Origin: Kuafuiihalomonas sp964473255
GTDB taxonomy: Bacteria; Myxococcota; Kuafuiibacteriia; Kuafuiibacteriales; Kuafuiibacteriaceae
Length of the DNA stretch: 64,000 nt
Direction: 5' to 3'
Assembly (NCBI GenBank): GCA_964473255.1
Contig: CAYYOT010000018.1
Coordinates: 6,243-70,242 of the forward strand
Positions 9,011 to 17,492 of the stretch are shown here, one piece after another. Position numbers and translations under genes: made by a program. Numbering within the stretch: the first letter of the stretch is position 1; each line of letters begins with the position of its first letter. A model generated the notes under the pieces. It saw only the letters and a list, made by a program, of their open reading frames with translations. It made no database searches and had not been told where the DNA came from.

Positions 9011-10488
9011 GCGGCCTCGCCCCCCGAAAGCTCGACCGCGTCGGGGACGAGCACCGGTTCGGACGGTATCGAACCCCAGCGGGGGGCCGCGGCCTGACGC
9101 CGGTTTAGCTCGGCGGGCGGCCGAAGCAGGCCGGTCGAGGCTACGAAGGCGTGTACGGCCAACCAACGCGCGGCGAGAGCGGCCGTGGACGCCGACGGTT
9201 TGCACAGTGCGCGGTGACGCTTGGCGCTCTCGAAGGCGTCGTAGTAGCGGTCGATGACGTTGGCCGGGTCCGACCGGCCTGCCGCCGCGCGCTGCGCCAT
9301 ATCGGCCATCCGCCGCCGACGAGCCGGCTCTCGCATCAGCTTCACGACCTCGGCTCCGTAGCGCTCGTTGCAGACTTCGCGATTCGGACCGTGGGGGAGG
9401 AGAATCCCGTCGCGCCCCGATGCCACCTGCTGGGCAACGCCTGCCTGGTCATCGAAAGCCACCACCGGAAGACCGCAGTACATGGCCTCGCTGACCACCT
9501 GGCCGTACGTCTCGCTGAGCGACCCGTAGAGGAACAGGTCGGCGTGGGCGTACCAGTTGCGAACCTCGCTGACCGGGAACTCCCCGGGAAAGAAGGTCCG
9601 GTCTCCGACGCCCGAACGCTGAGCGCGGGCCTTGAACGCATCGCGGTCGGGGCCATCACCCACGATGGTGAGCGTCGTATTCGGAGCGTGAGGGGCGATG
9701 TGGTCGGCGAAGATGTCGATCAAGCGACCGACGTTCTTTTCGCGAACCTGGCGGCAGAGCAGGAGCAGCCGTCCCCCCCGAGGCGCCATCGGCGAGAACG
9801 GGTCGTCGCCGACCGCACCGGCGCGAACCTCTGGATTGACCGGACGAGGAATGACGTGAATCGGCACGCGAACGCCGAGGTTTCGCCAGTAGTCGACCAG
9901 ACCCTCGGACAGGACGATCAGGCCGTCGCCGTTGTTGTAGGCGCGGACGCTCAGCGACTCGGCCATCGGCACCAAAGATTCGTTGCAGATCTGCTGGACC
10001 CGCTCGTTGGTGCTGAGCGCTTCGGGCAGGATGATGTCGTAGATCCGGTTCAGCATCGCGGTGTTGACGTTGAGCAGCGGGACGCCCTTCTTGGCCCGCA
10101 GCCAGACGCCCGCTTCGGTCAGCATCGAACCCGTCTGTGAGAGGAGGACGTCGAAGTCTTGTGCCGCGAGATCCGAGAACCCGCGGCGCGTCGGGATCGG
10201 CAGGTAGAAGCCGGGATGCGAGCGGAACGGGAGCGACTTCAGCAGAACGCTCCGCTCCGGCAGCTCTTCAGCTCTGCCGTTGGGGTCCTTCGGACCGATC
10301 AGCGTGACGTTGTGACCGCGCTGCTCGAACTGGGCGTGGAGAAACTGGGCCGCGAACACCGAACCCGTGGCGTACGGGATCCGGACATAGTCGTTCAGGA
10401 TGCCGATGTTCCTGAACGTCTCCGACTCCGAAGGGAAGGAAGTCTCTTCGAGACGAAGTTGGGGACCTGTTTCAAAGCGGGGCGTCAC
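9007..10488 (-). CDS. Glycosyltransferase family 4 protein
   Basis: This GT4 enzyme is of the glycolipid/polysaccharide mannosyl- or glucosyltransferase kind. The Rossmann half begins at NIGILNDYVRIPYATGS, and the donor half contains LLLLCRQVREKNVGRLI, TIVGDGPDRDAF and the E-x7-E donor motif in SLSETYGQVVSEAMYCGLPVV. The start is uncertain. GTG at 10488 (493 residues) is the closest usable codon before the conserved start. An ATG at 10632 has an AAGGG eight bases upstream but would add 48 residues whose codons (GTT, AAA, TTT, TCT) look non-coding for this genome. The stop overlaps the next gene's GTG (GTGA). Confidence 0.85.
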   Translation of the reverse strand: MTPRFETGPQLRLEETSFPSESETFRNIGILNDYVRIPYATGSVFAAQFLHAQFEQRGHNVTLIGPKDPNGRAEELPERSVLLKSLPFRSHPGFYLPIPTRRGFSDLAAQDFDVLLSQTGSMLTEAGVWLRAKKGVPLLNVNTAMLNRIYDIILPEALSTNERVQQICNESLVPMAESLSVRAYNNGDGLIVLSEGLVDYWRNLGVRVPIHVIPRPVNPEVRAGAVGDDPFSPMAPRGGRLLLLCRQVREKNVGRLIDIFADHIAPHAPNTTLTIVGDGPDRDAFKARAQRSGVGDRTFFPGEFPVSEVRNWYAHADLFLYGSLSETYGQVVSEAMYCGLPVVAFDDQAGVAQQVASGRDGILLPHGPNREVCNERYGAEVVKLMREPARRRRMADMAQRAAAGRSDPANVIDRYYDAFESAKRHRALCKPSASTAALAARWLAVHAFVASTGLLRPPAELNRRQAAAPRWGSIPSEPVLVPDAVELSGGEAA

Positions 10489-10637
10489 AGCCGGGTGTGG
10501 GTTCGCACAAACGATGCCAGCCCGCAAAGACAACCGCGCCGGGATTCCGGCCGAAAAGGTCGCGGGTTTAACCTTAACGCTGCCGGGATTCAGCCGTAGC
10601 CCTGGCTGCACACTGTGGCGCAGCCAATACATCGAAC

Positions 10638-11816
10638 TTACCCTTCATGAGGCGCCAGACCAGCAACGAGCTCGGCATAGTGGCGAAAGAGATGCTCGAA
10701 ATGCTGATCCAGCGTCCGGACTCGGTGGCGTGCGGCATCCCGGGCGACCGCTCGCATGGACGCGATGTCGCGCACGAGGAGCCGTCGGACCGCGCCGGCA
10801 CAGGCCATGGCGTCGCCGGGCGAATAGGTTTCGGCGAAGGCGGGATCGGCGAGGTCGGCAGCGCCCCCGACGCTGGGGACCACGATCGGCAGACCCGCCG
10901 CCATCGCTTCGGCCACCACGAGTCCATACGTTTCGGCGGCCGACCCATGCAGCAGAGCGTCGCCGGTCGCGACCGCCTGCGCGAGCTCCTCTCGATTTCG
11001 CGTGTAGCCCGCCACCACCACCTGCGGGACCTTACGCGCCAGGGCTTCGATCCGCGCTCGTTGCGGGCCGTCGCCGTAGATCGCGAGAGCGGTCGGCGCC
11101 CCCCGATTCAACTCGGCGACCGCCTCGATCAAGGTCGGCAGACGCTTTTCTGGGTGGTGCCGCGAGACGGTGACCAGCAGCGGTGCATCGCGGGGGACCT
11201 TGGCTCGGACGAGCAGCTTCGCTCGTAGAGTCCGGTCCGGCCTGGCTCGGGCGAATGGCCCAGCGTCGATCCCGAACGGCACGGCCGCGACCCGAGGGAT
11301 CGAAAACGACGCCAGCCGGTCGCGGAGCCACTCTCCGGCGACGACCGTCGTATCGAAACGCGATGACAGGGAACGGAGATACGACCAGACCGGACCGAAC
11401 GCGCGGTCGATACGGCGCGTCGACACGTAGCGATCGAAAAAACTGTGCCCGAAGACCGCCACTGGATCCTGATGAAAGATGAGACTCTTCAGGCCCGATC
11501 CTCGCCAGCGGGCAACCGACCAGCCGCCGCCGTACACCGACGAACCTTCGATAACGTCCGGAGCTTCGCGCTCGAGGATGCGGTGCACGGTGCGCGGGCG
11601 AACGAACAGATGGTACCGCGGGTCCCCCGGCACCGGCGGGCTCTTAACCCAGACGACGCGCCCCCCGAGGCGCGCTTCCTCCCCGTCGTCCGCGGCCGGG
11701 GCCACCACGACGACTTCGTGTCCGAGGGCGCTGCCCGCGCGCAGCTTGTGATCGATGTACGTTTTTACGCCGCCGCCCTTTTCCGCGTAGAACTCGGCGA
11801 CATCGAGGACCTTCAT
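10638..11816 (-). CDS. Glycosyltransferase family 4 protein, first of the cluster
   Basis: This is the promoter-proximal gene of the glycosyltransferase set. The 392-residue product begins KVLDVAEFYAEKGGGVKTYID, the GGG loop being the donor-phosphate or acceptor loop of GT4 enzymes. In the C-terminal domain, VTVSRHHPEKRLP, AIYGDGPQRARIE and SAAETYGLVVAEAMAAGLPIV give the retaining-GT donor site with two catalytic-region glutamates. It is divergent from the YheT-type hydrolase gene, with about 100 bases between them that must hold both promoters. No sugar-nucleotide synthesis, flippase or polymerase gene is nearby, so this looks like a glycolipid-building set rather than a full capsule locus. 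Confidence 0.88.
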   Translation of the reverse strand: MKVLDVAEFYAEKGGGVKTYIDHKLRAGSALGHEVVVVAPAADDGEEARLGGRVVWVKSPPVPGDPRYHLFVRPRTVHRILEREAPDVIEGSSVYGGGWSVARWRGSGLKSLIFHQDPVAVFGHSFFDRYVSTRRIDRAFGPVWSYLRSLSSRFDTTVVAGEWLRDRLASFSIPRVAAVPFGIDAGPFARARPDRTLRAKLLVRAKVPRDAPLLVTVSRHHPEKRLPTLIEAVAELNRGAPTALAIYGDGPQRARIEALARKVPQVVVAGYTRNREELAQAVATGDALLHGSAAETYGLVVAEAMAAGLPIVVPSVGGAADLADPAFAETYSPGDAMACAGAVRRLLVRDIASMRAVARDAARHRVRTLDQHFEHLFRHYAELVAGLAPHEG

Positions 11817-11915
11817 GCGCGTGCTGCGGCTCGTAGGCTAAGTTGGCCGGTGAGGTCGAGCCCGTTTTGCTGAATGCCGCTGGCGCCCACTCTGACCTTT
11901 CGTTAGGCCCGCTTC

Positions 11916-12926
11916 GTGATCAGCGAGCAGTCGGCGTGGCGGCGCAAACGCGCGTTCGAGGCGAGCCGTGACGGCTTCAACGCCGCGCCCGGACTGAGGA
12001 ATCCGCACGCTCAGACGCTCTACGGCACCCTTTTCCGACGGCCGCGCGACCCGGGGTACGCCGTGGAGGAGTGGGAAACACCGGACGACGACTTCATCAT
12101 CGTCCATCGTCTCGGCGACGGACGTGGCGCCATCGCCGTACTCCTTCATGGCCTGGAGGGGTCGGCGCGCTCTCCGTACATCGCCGGCATGGCCCACGAG
12201 CTCGCGGAGCTGGGCTATTCGGTCTTCGTCCCCGAACACCGAGGCTGCAGCGAGCGACTCAATCGGGCTCGGCGCCTCTACCACAGCGGCACCACCGACG
12301 ACCTCGCCTACGTGATCCAACGCTTGACCGCGACACATCCCGAGTCCCCGCTCTTCGTCTGCGGGGTGTCTCTCGGCGGAAACCAGCTCGGAAAATGGCT
12401 GGGCTCCGAATCGGTGCCCGACGCCGTGCGGGCCGCGGCCATCGTCAGTCCACCGTTCGACCTCACCGTGTCGGGCCCCCACCTCGACCGAGCCGGGCGC
12501 GTCTACGTCTTTCATTTCCTTCGCACGCTGATTCCGAAGGCTCTGGCCAAAGAGCGACAGCATCCGGGATGTCTTGATCGGCGAGCCGTGGCCCGTTCGC
12601 GAACCTTCGACGCCTACGATACCCACGCCACGGCGGCGCTGCACGGATTCCGTGACGCCCAGGACTACTATGGCAAGGTCAGTTGCGGTCAGTTTCTCCC
12701 CGCCGTGCGGACGCCGACCCTGCTGCTGGCTTCGGCCGACGACCCCTTCAACCCCGGCACGACCCTGCCCCGTCGCACCGCGGACCGATCCCCCTACCTG
12801 GTACCGGCCTTCACCGACCGCGGCGGACACGTGGGATTCATCGCGGGAAGCGCGGGTCGGCCCCAGTACTGGCTGCAGAAGGAGACCATCCGGTTCTTCG
12901 AGGCGCACCGCGGCTGGGAAGACTGA
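11916..12926 (+). CDS. YheT-family alpha/beta-hydrolase
   Basis: This is a cytoplasmic esterase-like hydrolase of the YheT/ABHD1-3 family, 336 residues and close to the family length. The N-terminus RNPHAQTLYG is the family hallmark. The nucleophile is S152 in CGVSLGGNQ, the acid is in LLASADDPFNP and the histidine is in TDRGGHVGF, so the triad is complete. The start is a GTG at 11916. Physiological substrates of this family are poorly known, with small esters and lipids proposed. It is the first of three plus-strand genes with short spacers (24 and 39 bases). Confidence 0.87.
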   Translation: MISEQSAWRRKRAFEASRDGFNAAPGLRNPHAQTLYGTLFRRPRDPGYAVEEWETPDDDFIIVHRLGDGRGAIAVLLHGLEGSARSPYIAGMAHELAELGYSVFVPEHRGCSERLNRARRLYHSGTTDDLAYVIQRLTATHPESPLFVCGVSLGGNQLGKWLGSESVPDAVRAAAIVSPPFDLTVSGPHLDRAGRVYVFHFLRTLIPKALAKERQHPGCLDRRAVARSRTFDAYDTHATAALHGFRDAQDYYGKVSCGQFLPAVRTPTLLLASADDPFNPGTTLPRRTADRSPYLVPAFTDRGGHVGFIAGSAGRPQYWLQKETIRFFEAHRGWED

Positions 12927-12949
12927 GGAGAAGACGGTAAAGCAGGTTC

Positions 12950-13288
12950 ATGCGGAGCGCGAACCTGCTCCTTCTGGCGCTCTTCGCCCTCGTGGTCGGC
13001 GGACTCTGGCTGCTGCGTCCGCGCTCGTCCGCGCCCGAGCCGGCCGGCGCGGCCAAACCGAGCATCGAAAAGACGCTTGCCCCGGTCGCGGCACCCGAGC
13101 CCCTGCCGGACGGCAGCGGGACGGTCGTCTTCTCCGACGTCGATGACCCGGATGCGCCCCGTCTCGAGCGCACCGCGGATGGAAAGGTCACGATCACGAA
13201 CGTCCGCGAAGACCCTCAGTCCGCGCGCATCGAGCGCGGCTCCGACGGGTCGGTCACGATTTCGAATCGACGCCGCGAAAGCGAATGA
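12950..13288 (+). CDS. Small membrane-anchored protein of unknown function
   Basis: This 112-residue protein has one N-terminal membrane helix (about 5-22, NLLLLALFALVVGGLWLL) followed by an Arg/Pro linker and a charged tail. The tail contains two similar segments: LERTADGKVTITNVRED and IERGSDGSVTISNRRRE. These look like an internal duplication of a roughly 17-residue beta-hairpin unit. There is no recognisable enzyme motif. The helix is probably an uncleaved anchor that leaves the tail in the periplasm. It lies between the hydrolase and the CcmH-like gene and is likely co-transcribed with both. Confidence 0.65.
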   Translation: MRSANLLLLALFALVVGGLWLLRPRSSAPEPAGAAKPSIEKTLAPVAAPEPLPDGSGTVVFSDVDDPDAPRLERTADGKVTITNVREDPQSARIERGSDGSVTISNRRRESE

Positions 13289-13327
13289 CTACTTGATCCG
13301 CAGAGCACGCTTGCTGATGGTTCCGGC

Positions 13328-13798
13328 ATGCGAGCAGCGGTCATGTGTTTGGTGTTCACGTCCGTCTGTTCGTCGGCGAGTGCCACGGAGGGCGGGACCG
13401 CGGACCTCACGCCGGAGCAGTCGCGCCGGGCCTCCGGGATCTTCGACTCGACCATGAGCCCCTTCTGCCCGGGAAAGACGCTCGCCTCGTGTCCGAGCGG
13501 CAAGGCGACCGAGTGGCGGGCGGACATTCGAGCCTGGATGGCCGAAGGTCTGTCCGACGACGAGATCCTGGCCCGACTGCAGGCGAAGGTCCCTGGCTTT
13601 CAGCTGGAGAGCACACCTCCGACCGACTGGTCGTGGGCCGGGCCCATCGCCGTGTTCGCACTCCTGACCGCGGCCTTCGTCGTCGGCGGACGCCGCGCGG
13701 TCCGGCGCCGAGACCAGGCAACGGTCGCCGCTTCGAGCGCGACGTCCGAAGAAGACCGGACTCTCCTCGAACACGAACTCCAGCGGCACGACGCCTAG
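13328..13798 (+). CDS. CcmH-like protein with a Cys-x7-Cys motif
   Basis: The 156-residue protein has a signal peptide (about 1-19, ending SSASA), a short periplasmic domain and one C-terminal membrane helix (about 100-120). The domain segment after the cysteines (ATEWRADIRAWMAEGLSDDEILARL) follows the CcmH/CycL pattern, in which this three-helix bundle helps reduce apocytochrome c thiols. The normal redox pair LRCxxCQ is absent; instead the cysteines are in FCPGKTLASCPSG, seven residues apart. No other cytochrome c maturation gene is present in the window. A role in cytochrome c assembly is therefore possible but unproven. Confidence 0.7.
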   Translation: MRAAVMCLVFTSVCSSASATEGGTADLTPEQSRRASGIFDSTMSPFCPGKTLASCPSGKATEWRADIRAWMAEGLSDDEILARLQAKVPGFQLESTPPTDWSWAGPIAVFALLTAAFVVGGRRAVRRRDQATVAASSATSEEDRTLLEHELQRHDA

Positions 13799-13802
13799 CT
13801 GC

Positions 13803-14555
13803 CTAGGCCGCAGACTGAATGATGCCCAGGAGGCGACCGCGCGTGACCTGACAGGTGAAGCGCACGCGTCCCGTGGGCAGGCGCGCCACGAACGAGGAGA
13901 GTCGCGGTTCACGCGAAGCGGCTTTCAGCGCCGACCGAAGCCAGGCGCGGTCCTCGAAGTGAAAGTGGTCGGGGAGGGTGTGCAGCGTGGTGAAGAGACC
14001 CGTTTCCGTTCCGATCAGCCGGTGGAACGCATCGGATCCGACCACCGCTCCCCCTGGCTCGACCCGAAAGTAGCCGAAGCCCGCGAGCCTCTGCACCTCA
14101 TCGAACTCCCGCAAGAGATCTTGCGTGAACGTCTGCCTTGCCCACTGGTCCGAGACGTCCTGCACGAAGACCATGATTCGCCGGCTGCCCGCCGTCCCCT
14201 CGCCTTTCGCGCGAAAGGCCAGCGTCCGACCGGTCGGACCGCCGGCGCCCACGCGAACCATGATCGGCTCGCCTTTCGCTTCAAGGAGCGTCTCCGTCGT
14301 CAGCAGCTCGCGATCCTCGGTCCGAAGGTGAGCCAGGAGCCACGACCATGTCCGACGGCCTGCCGCGCGCTCGGCTCCCAGAAGCTCGAACAGATATTCG
14401 GATCCCGTGATTTCGTCTCGAGCTTCATCCCACTCGAAACCAGCGAACGAGCCCAGAGCCTGAAGTCGGCTCGTCAGGTCCCCTTGCTTTCGGTCGCGTT
14501 CCGCAGCGGGTCCTGGGCTGTCATAGGCCACGGTGATCAGCGGTGCACCCGGCAT
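13803..14555 (-). CDS. Protein with two PAS-like domains, no output domain
   Basis: This 250-residue soluble protein appears to hold two PAS-like folds. The first is about residues 35-140 (FAGFEWDEARDEITGSEYLFELLG and later RIMVFVQDVSD), the second about 155-245 (LAGFGYFRVEPGGAVVGSDAFHRLIG). Both show the FGYW/FGxFRxEPGG-like entry and the LxGxE turn typical of PAS sensor domains. No kinase, GGDEF, HTH or receiver domain is attached and no partner kinase is encoded nearby, so it may be a stand-alone sensor or binding partner. It converges with the CcmH-like gene, leaving only four bases between the stops. Confidence 0.65.
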   Translation of the reverse strand: MPGAPLITVAYDSPGPAAERDRKQGDLTSRLQALGSFAGFEWDEARDEITGSEYLFELLGAERAAGRRTWSWLLAHLRTEDRELLTTETLLEAKGEPIMVRVGAGGPTGRTLAFRAKGEGTAGSRRIMVFVQDVSDQWARQTFTQDLLREFDEVQRLAGFGYFRVEPGGAVVGSDAFHRLIGTETGLFTTLHTLPDHFHFEDRAWLRSALKAASREPRLSSFVARLPTGRVRFTCQVTRGRLLGIIQSAA

Positions 14556-14584
14556 GCCATGGTCGGCCCTTCCCGGTAATCGCG

Positions 14585-14611
14585 CACTCTTTACGCCTGG
14601 GTAACAGAGTG
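14585..14611. promoter_or_regulatory. Imperfect 10-bp inverted repeat in a divergent intergenic region
   Basis: CACTCTTTAC at 14585-14594 and GTAACAGAGTG at 14601-14611 are inverted copies with one extra C in the right arm and six bases between them. The element lies 30 bases upstream of the minus-strand PAS gene and about 100 bases upstream of the esterase gene. It has no following T-run, so an operator for one or both genes is more likely than a terminator. This is seen directly; its function is inferred. Confidence 0.4.
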
Positions 14612-14711
14612 TCGGCTTCGATTACGGGCCGGAACCATTCGACGGTCGATCTCGCCGAGCGCGACTGGATCCGAAGTGGAGCGCGCGAACGACTTTGTGC
14701 AAAAGTGCGGC

Positions 14712-16413
14712 ATGGGCAAGGCCCAATACACACTTTGGGGGGCACTCTGCGTCGCCTGCACCAACGGCACCGCCGGTCTGAGCGGCGACGAAGGAATCGA
14801 CGGGGGTTCGATGGATGCCCAGCTCACGGATGCAACATCGGCGGTCGATGCCGCTTCGAGCGTCGATGCCGAAGCGCGGGACGCCACGGTAAAACGATGT
14901 CCGACCGAGGCCCCCGTCGACCCCGCGCAGGCTCGAACCACCGAAGGCCTGGCGCGGCGAAGTGGTCGCGGACGGCGCGGTCCGAGTCTTTCGCGGCTTG
15001 CCGTACGCGGCGCCTCCGGTAGGAAATCTGCGCTGGCGACCACCCCAGCCGCCCGGCTGCTACGTCGGCGAGTTCGACGCGACCGCATTCGGTCCCGAAT
15101 GTCCCCAGCTCGAAGCGTCGCCCGACGGCCCTCGGCCTTTGGGCGAGGAAGACTGCCTGTACCTCAACGTCTGGGGACCTCTCGGCGAGCGAGCGCTCGT
15201 CCCCGTCTTGGTGTTCATCCACGGAGGCGGCAACGTCCAGGGCTCGGCGACCGTCCGCTTCGGCACCGAACTACTCTATGACGGTCGCGCCCTGGCGAGT
15301 GAGCAACGGGTCGTGATCATCACGCTCAACTACCGCTTGGGCGCTCTCGGGTGGCTCACCCATCCCGCGCTGGACCGCGAGGACGCCCGCCCGGACTCCG
15401 GCAACTATGGCCTCCTCGATCAGATCCGAGCGCTGGAGTGGATCCGCGACAACGTGGCCGCGTTCGGTGGCGACCCCGAGCGAGTCATGGTGTTCGGCGA
15501 AAGCGCCGGAGCCGTGAACACCTGTGCGCTCGTCGCCTCGCCGCAGGCCGCGGGGTTGTTCTCTTCGGCCCTCATGCAGAGTGGCGGCTGCCAGGTAGCA
15601 ACGCGCGAGCAGGTCCGGGCCGCTTCCGATGAACTCGTCGCCGCAACCGACTGTGCCGGAGCGACCGACATCGCCGCCTGCCTGCGCTCGCGTAGTCCCG
15701 AGCGTCTGCTGGAAGACTATCCACCGACCATTTCGGTCGCCGGTCCGTCCGGCGATCTTCGTCCCCACGTCGATGGAGCGCTTTTGCAAGATCAGCCTCG
15801 TCGGGTCATCGAGTCGGGACGCCACAACCACGTCCCCTTCGTCATCGGTGCAAACGCCGACGAGACGTCGCGCGACGTGCCGCAGCTCGACAGTGACGAG
15901 GCCTACGAAGAGCTGGTGCGAAGCACCTACGGCCCGCTGGCCGCAGGGATTCTCGCCCGCTACCCGGTCGCCGACTTCCCGAGTCCGCGGGCTGCTTACG
16001 TCGCCGTCACCACCGATTCGCGCTTCGTGTGCACGAGCCGAAGAGACGCTCGCTCGGCCGCCTCCGGACAGACCGCACCCGTCCATCGCTACTTCTTCAC
16101 CCAAGGATTGGAAGCATCGCCCGCGCTTTCGCCCTTGGGCGCATGGCACGGACTCGAACTCTTCTTCGTCTTTCAGCGGCTACGGGTCGGCGGATACCAA
16201 CCGACGGAGGAGGAAATCGAGCTCGCGCAGACGATGGGGGGATACTGGTCTCGGCTGGCGGAAACCGGGAATCCCGCAATGCTCCCAGGGGCTCCGTGGC
16301 CGATCTACGACGCCGAGTCCGACCGCACGCTCGTCATGGAGGGGGCGTCGATCGGAGTCGTCGAGGGCATTCGGACGGCTCGCTGCGATTTCTGGGACCT
16401 CTTTTCTCCTTGA
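14712..16413 (+). pseudogene. Secreted type B carboxylesterase, interrupted by a frameshift near 14951-14956
   Basis: This belongs to the carboxylesterase/para-nitrobenzyl esterase family of ester hydrolases. The 3' frame (from GTG 14962) holds the whole catalytic domain: VFRGLPYAAPPVGNLRW, FIHGGGN (oxyanion hole), FGESAGAVN (nucleophile Ser, codon at 15501), an acidic NADET and AWHGLELFF (His). The 5' part is in another frame: ATG 14712, a short hydrophobic leader with a possible lipobox (LCVAC), an Asp/Ala-rich linker, then CPTEAPVDPAQARTTEGL. Removing one base near 14951-14956 joins the frames as TTEGLRGEVVADGAV, a normal family N-terminus. Either the gene is decayed or the sequence carries an insertion error. 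A GTG start at 14962 alone would lack a signal peptide. Confidence 0.8.
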
Positions 16414-16417
16414 TGAG

Positions 16418-16472
16418 CCGACAGCGCGATGCTTGTCGGGCTGGTGGCAACCCCGGTAACCCACGGGGCCAG
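16418..16472. other. Two adjacent hairpins between the esterase and ppk2
   Basis: The first hairpin pairs CCGACA (16418-16423) with TGTCGG (16434-16439). The second has an outer CTGG/CCAG (16441-16444 with 16469-16472) and an inner CCCCG/CGGGG (16451-16455 with 16464-16468). Neither is followed by a T-run. They could terminate esterase transcription weakly or form structure in the ppk2 leader just ahead of its ATG at 16481. Confidence 0.35.
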
Positions 16473-16480
16473 AGGCGCGC

Positions 16481-17359
16481 ATGGGCAAGAAAACCAAGAG
16501 CAAGTCGACCGCAGCCACGGACATCGCACTCGTAGCCGAACCCCTAACGCACGCTCACTACCCGAGGAAGCCGGACTACGGCGAGCCTCTGGCGAAGAAG
16601 GATTACGACAAGGAGCTCCACAAGCTGCACATCGAGCTGGCCAAACTTCAGTCGTGGGTCAGAGCCACCGGCCAGAAGATCGTGATCATTTTCGAGGGTC
16701 GAGATGCGGCGGGAAAAGGCGGTACCATCAAGCGCATCACCGAGCCGCTCAACCCACGGATCGCCCGTGTGGTGGCGCTGGCCGCGCCGACCGATCGAGA
16801 ACAGAGCCAGTGGTATTTTCAGCGGTACGTCGCCCACCTGCCCGCCGCCGGTGAGATCGTCCTCTTCGACCGCAGTTGGTACAATCGAGCGGGCGTCGAG
16901 CGCGTGATGGGGTTTGCGAGCGACGAGCAGGTACAAGAGTTCTTCTTGGCCGTTCCTCAGTTCGAGCGGATGCTCATTCGCTCGGGCATTCGCCTGATCA
17001 AGTACTGGTTCTCGGTGAGCAAGGACGAGCAGGAGCGTCGCTTTCAGGACCGGATCGACCATCCGGTCAAGCGCTGGAAGATCAGCCCCATGGACGTCGA
17101 GTCACGGGCACGATGGGACGAGTACTCCCGAGCCAAAGACGAAATGTTCGCCTACACCGATATCCGCGAAGCGCCGTGGTTCGTGGTGGAGGCGGACGAC
17201 AAGCGTCGAGCCCGTCTCAACACCATCCATCATTTGCTCTCGCTGCTTCCCTACGTGGACCACATTCGACCCAAGATCGACCTGCCGGAACGTCCTCAGC
17301 ATTCGACGTACGTCCGACCGCCCTACCGTGAGCAGCACGTGATCCCCAGGGTGTACTGA
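16481..17359 (+). CDS. ppk2: Polyphosphate kinase 2 (class I-like PPK2)
   Basis: This soluble kinase transfers phosphate between polyphosphate and nucleoside diphosphates. It is 292 residues, a one-domain PPK2. Walker A is GRDAAGKGG (about 73-81) followed by TIKRITEPLNPR; Walker B is LFDRSWYNRAG; the lid carries KYWFSVSKDEQERRF. The C-terminal block RWKISPMDVESRARWDEYSRAKD is typical of the enzymes named PPK2 in genome annotation. The N-terminus is Lys-rich (MGKKTKSKS). It has its own leader after two hairpins and is followed by a Fur-type regulator. ADP or GDP preference cannot be read reliably from sequence. Confidence 0.92.
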   Translation: MGKKTKSKSTAATDIALVAEPLTHAHYPRKPDYGEPLAKKDYDKELHKLHIELAKLQSWVRATGQKIVIIFEGRDAAGKGGTIKRITEPLNPRIARVVALAAPTDREQSQWYFQRYVAHLPAAGEIVLFDRSWYNRAGVERVMGFASDEQVQEFFLAVPQFERMLIRSGIRLIKYWFSVSKDEQERRFQDRIDHPVKRWKISPMDVESRARWDEYSRAKDEMFAYTDIREAPWFVVEADDKRRARLNTIHHLLSLLPYVDHIRPKIDLPERPQHSTYVRPPYREQHVIPRVY

Positions 17360-17461
17360 GCGGTTCGACCCCCCTCGACCCGCCGGCCGAACGCTCGACG
17401 CGGCGATGGCCGAACCTGTGCTGGTCCACGGCCGCGATACGCTTGACGGCACTTTAGACTT

Positions 17462-17477
17462 GGTCCAAATTCGGACC
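17462..17477 (+). promoter_or_regulatory. Inverted repeat upstream of the Fur/PerR-type gene (possible operator)
   Basis: GGTCC (17462-17466) and GGACC (17473-17477) are exact inverted arms around AAATTC, 15 bases before the regulator's ATG at 17493. A weak promoter, TTGACG at 17443-17448 with CAAATT 17 bases later, would overlap it. The position suits autoregulation by the Fur-family protein, but the arms do not match a standard Fur or PerR box, so this is inference. Confidence 0.35.
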
Positions 17478-17492
17478 CTGGACAGGTTGCCG

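Noticed and set aside
7967..10140. Two plus-strand open frames opposite the glycosyltransferases
   Set aside because: They show low-complexity Arg/Asp composition typical of complementary-strand reading in GC-rich DNA and overlap well-supported enzymes.
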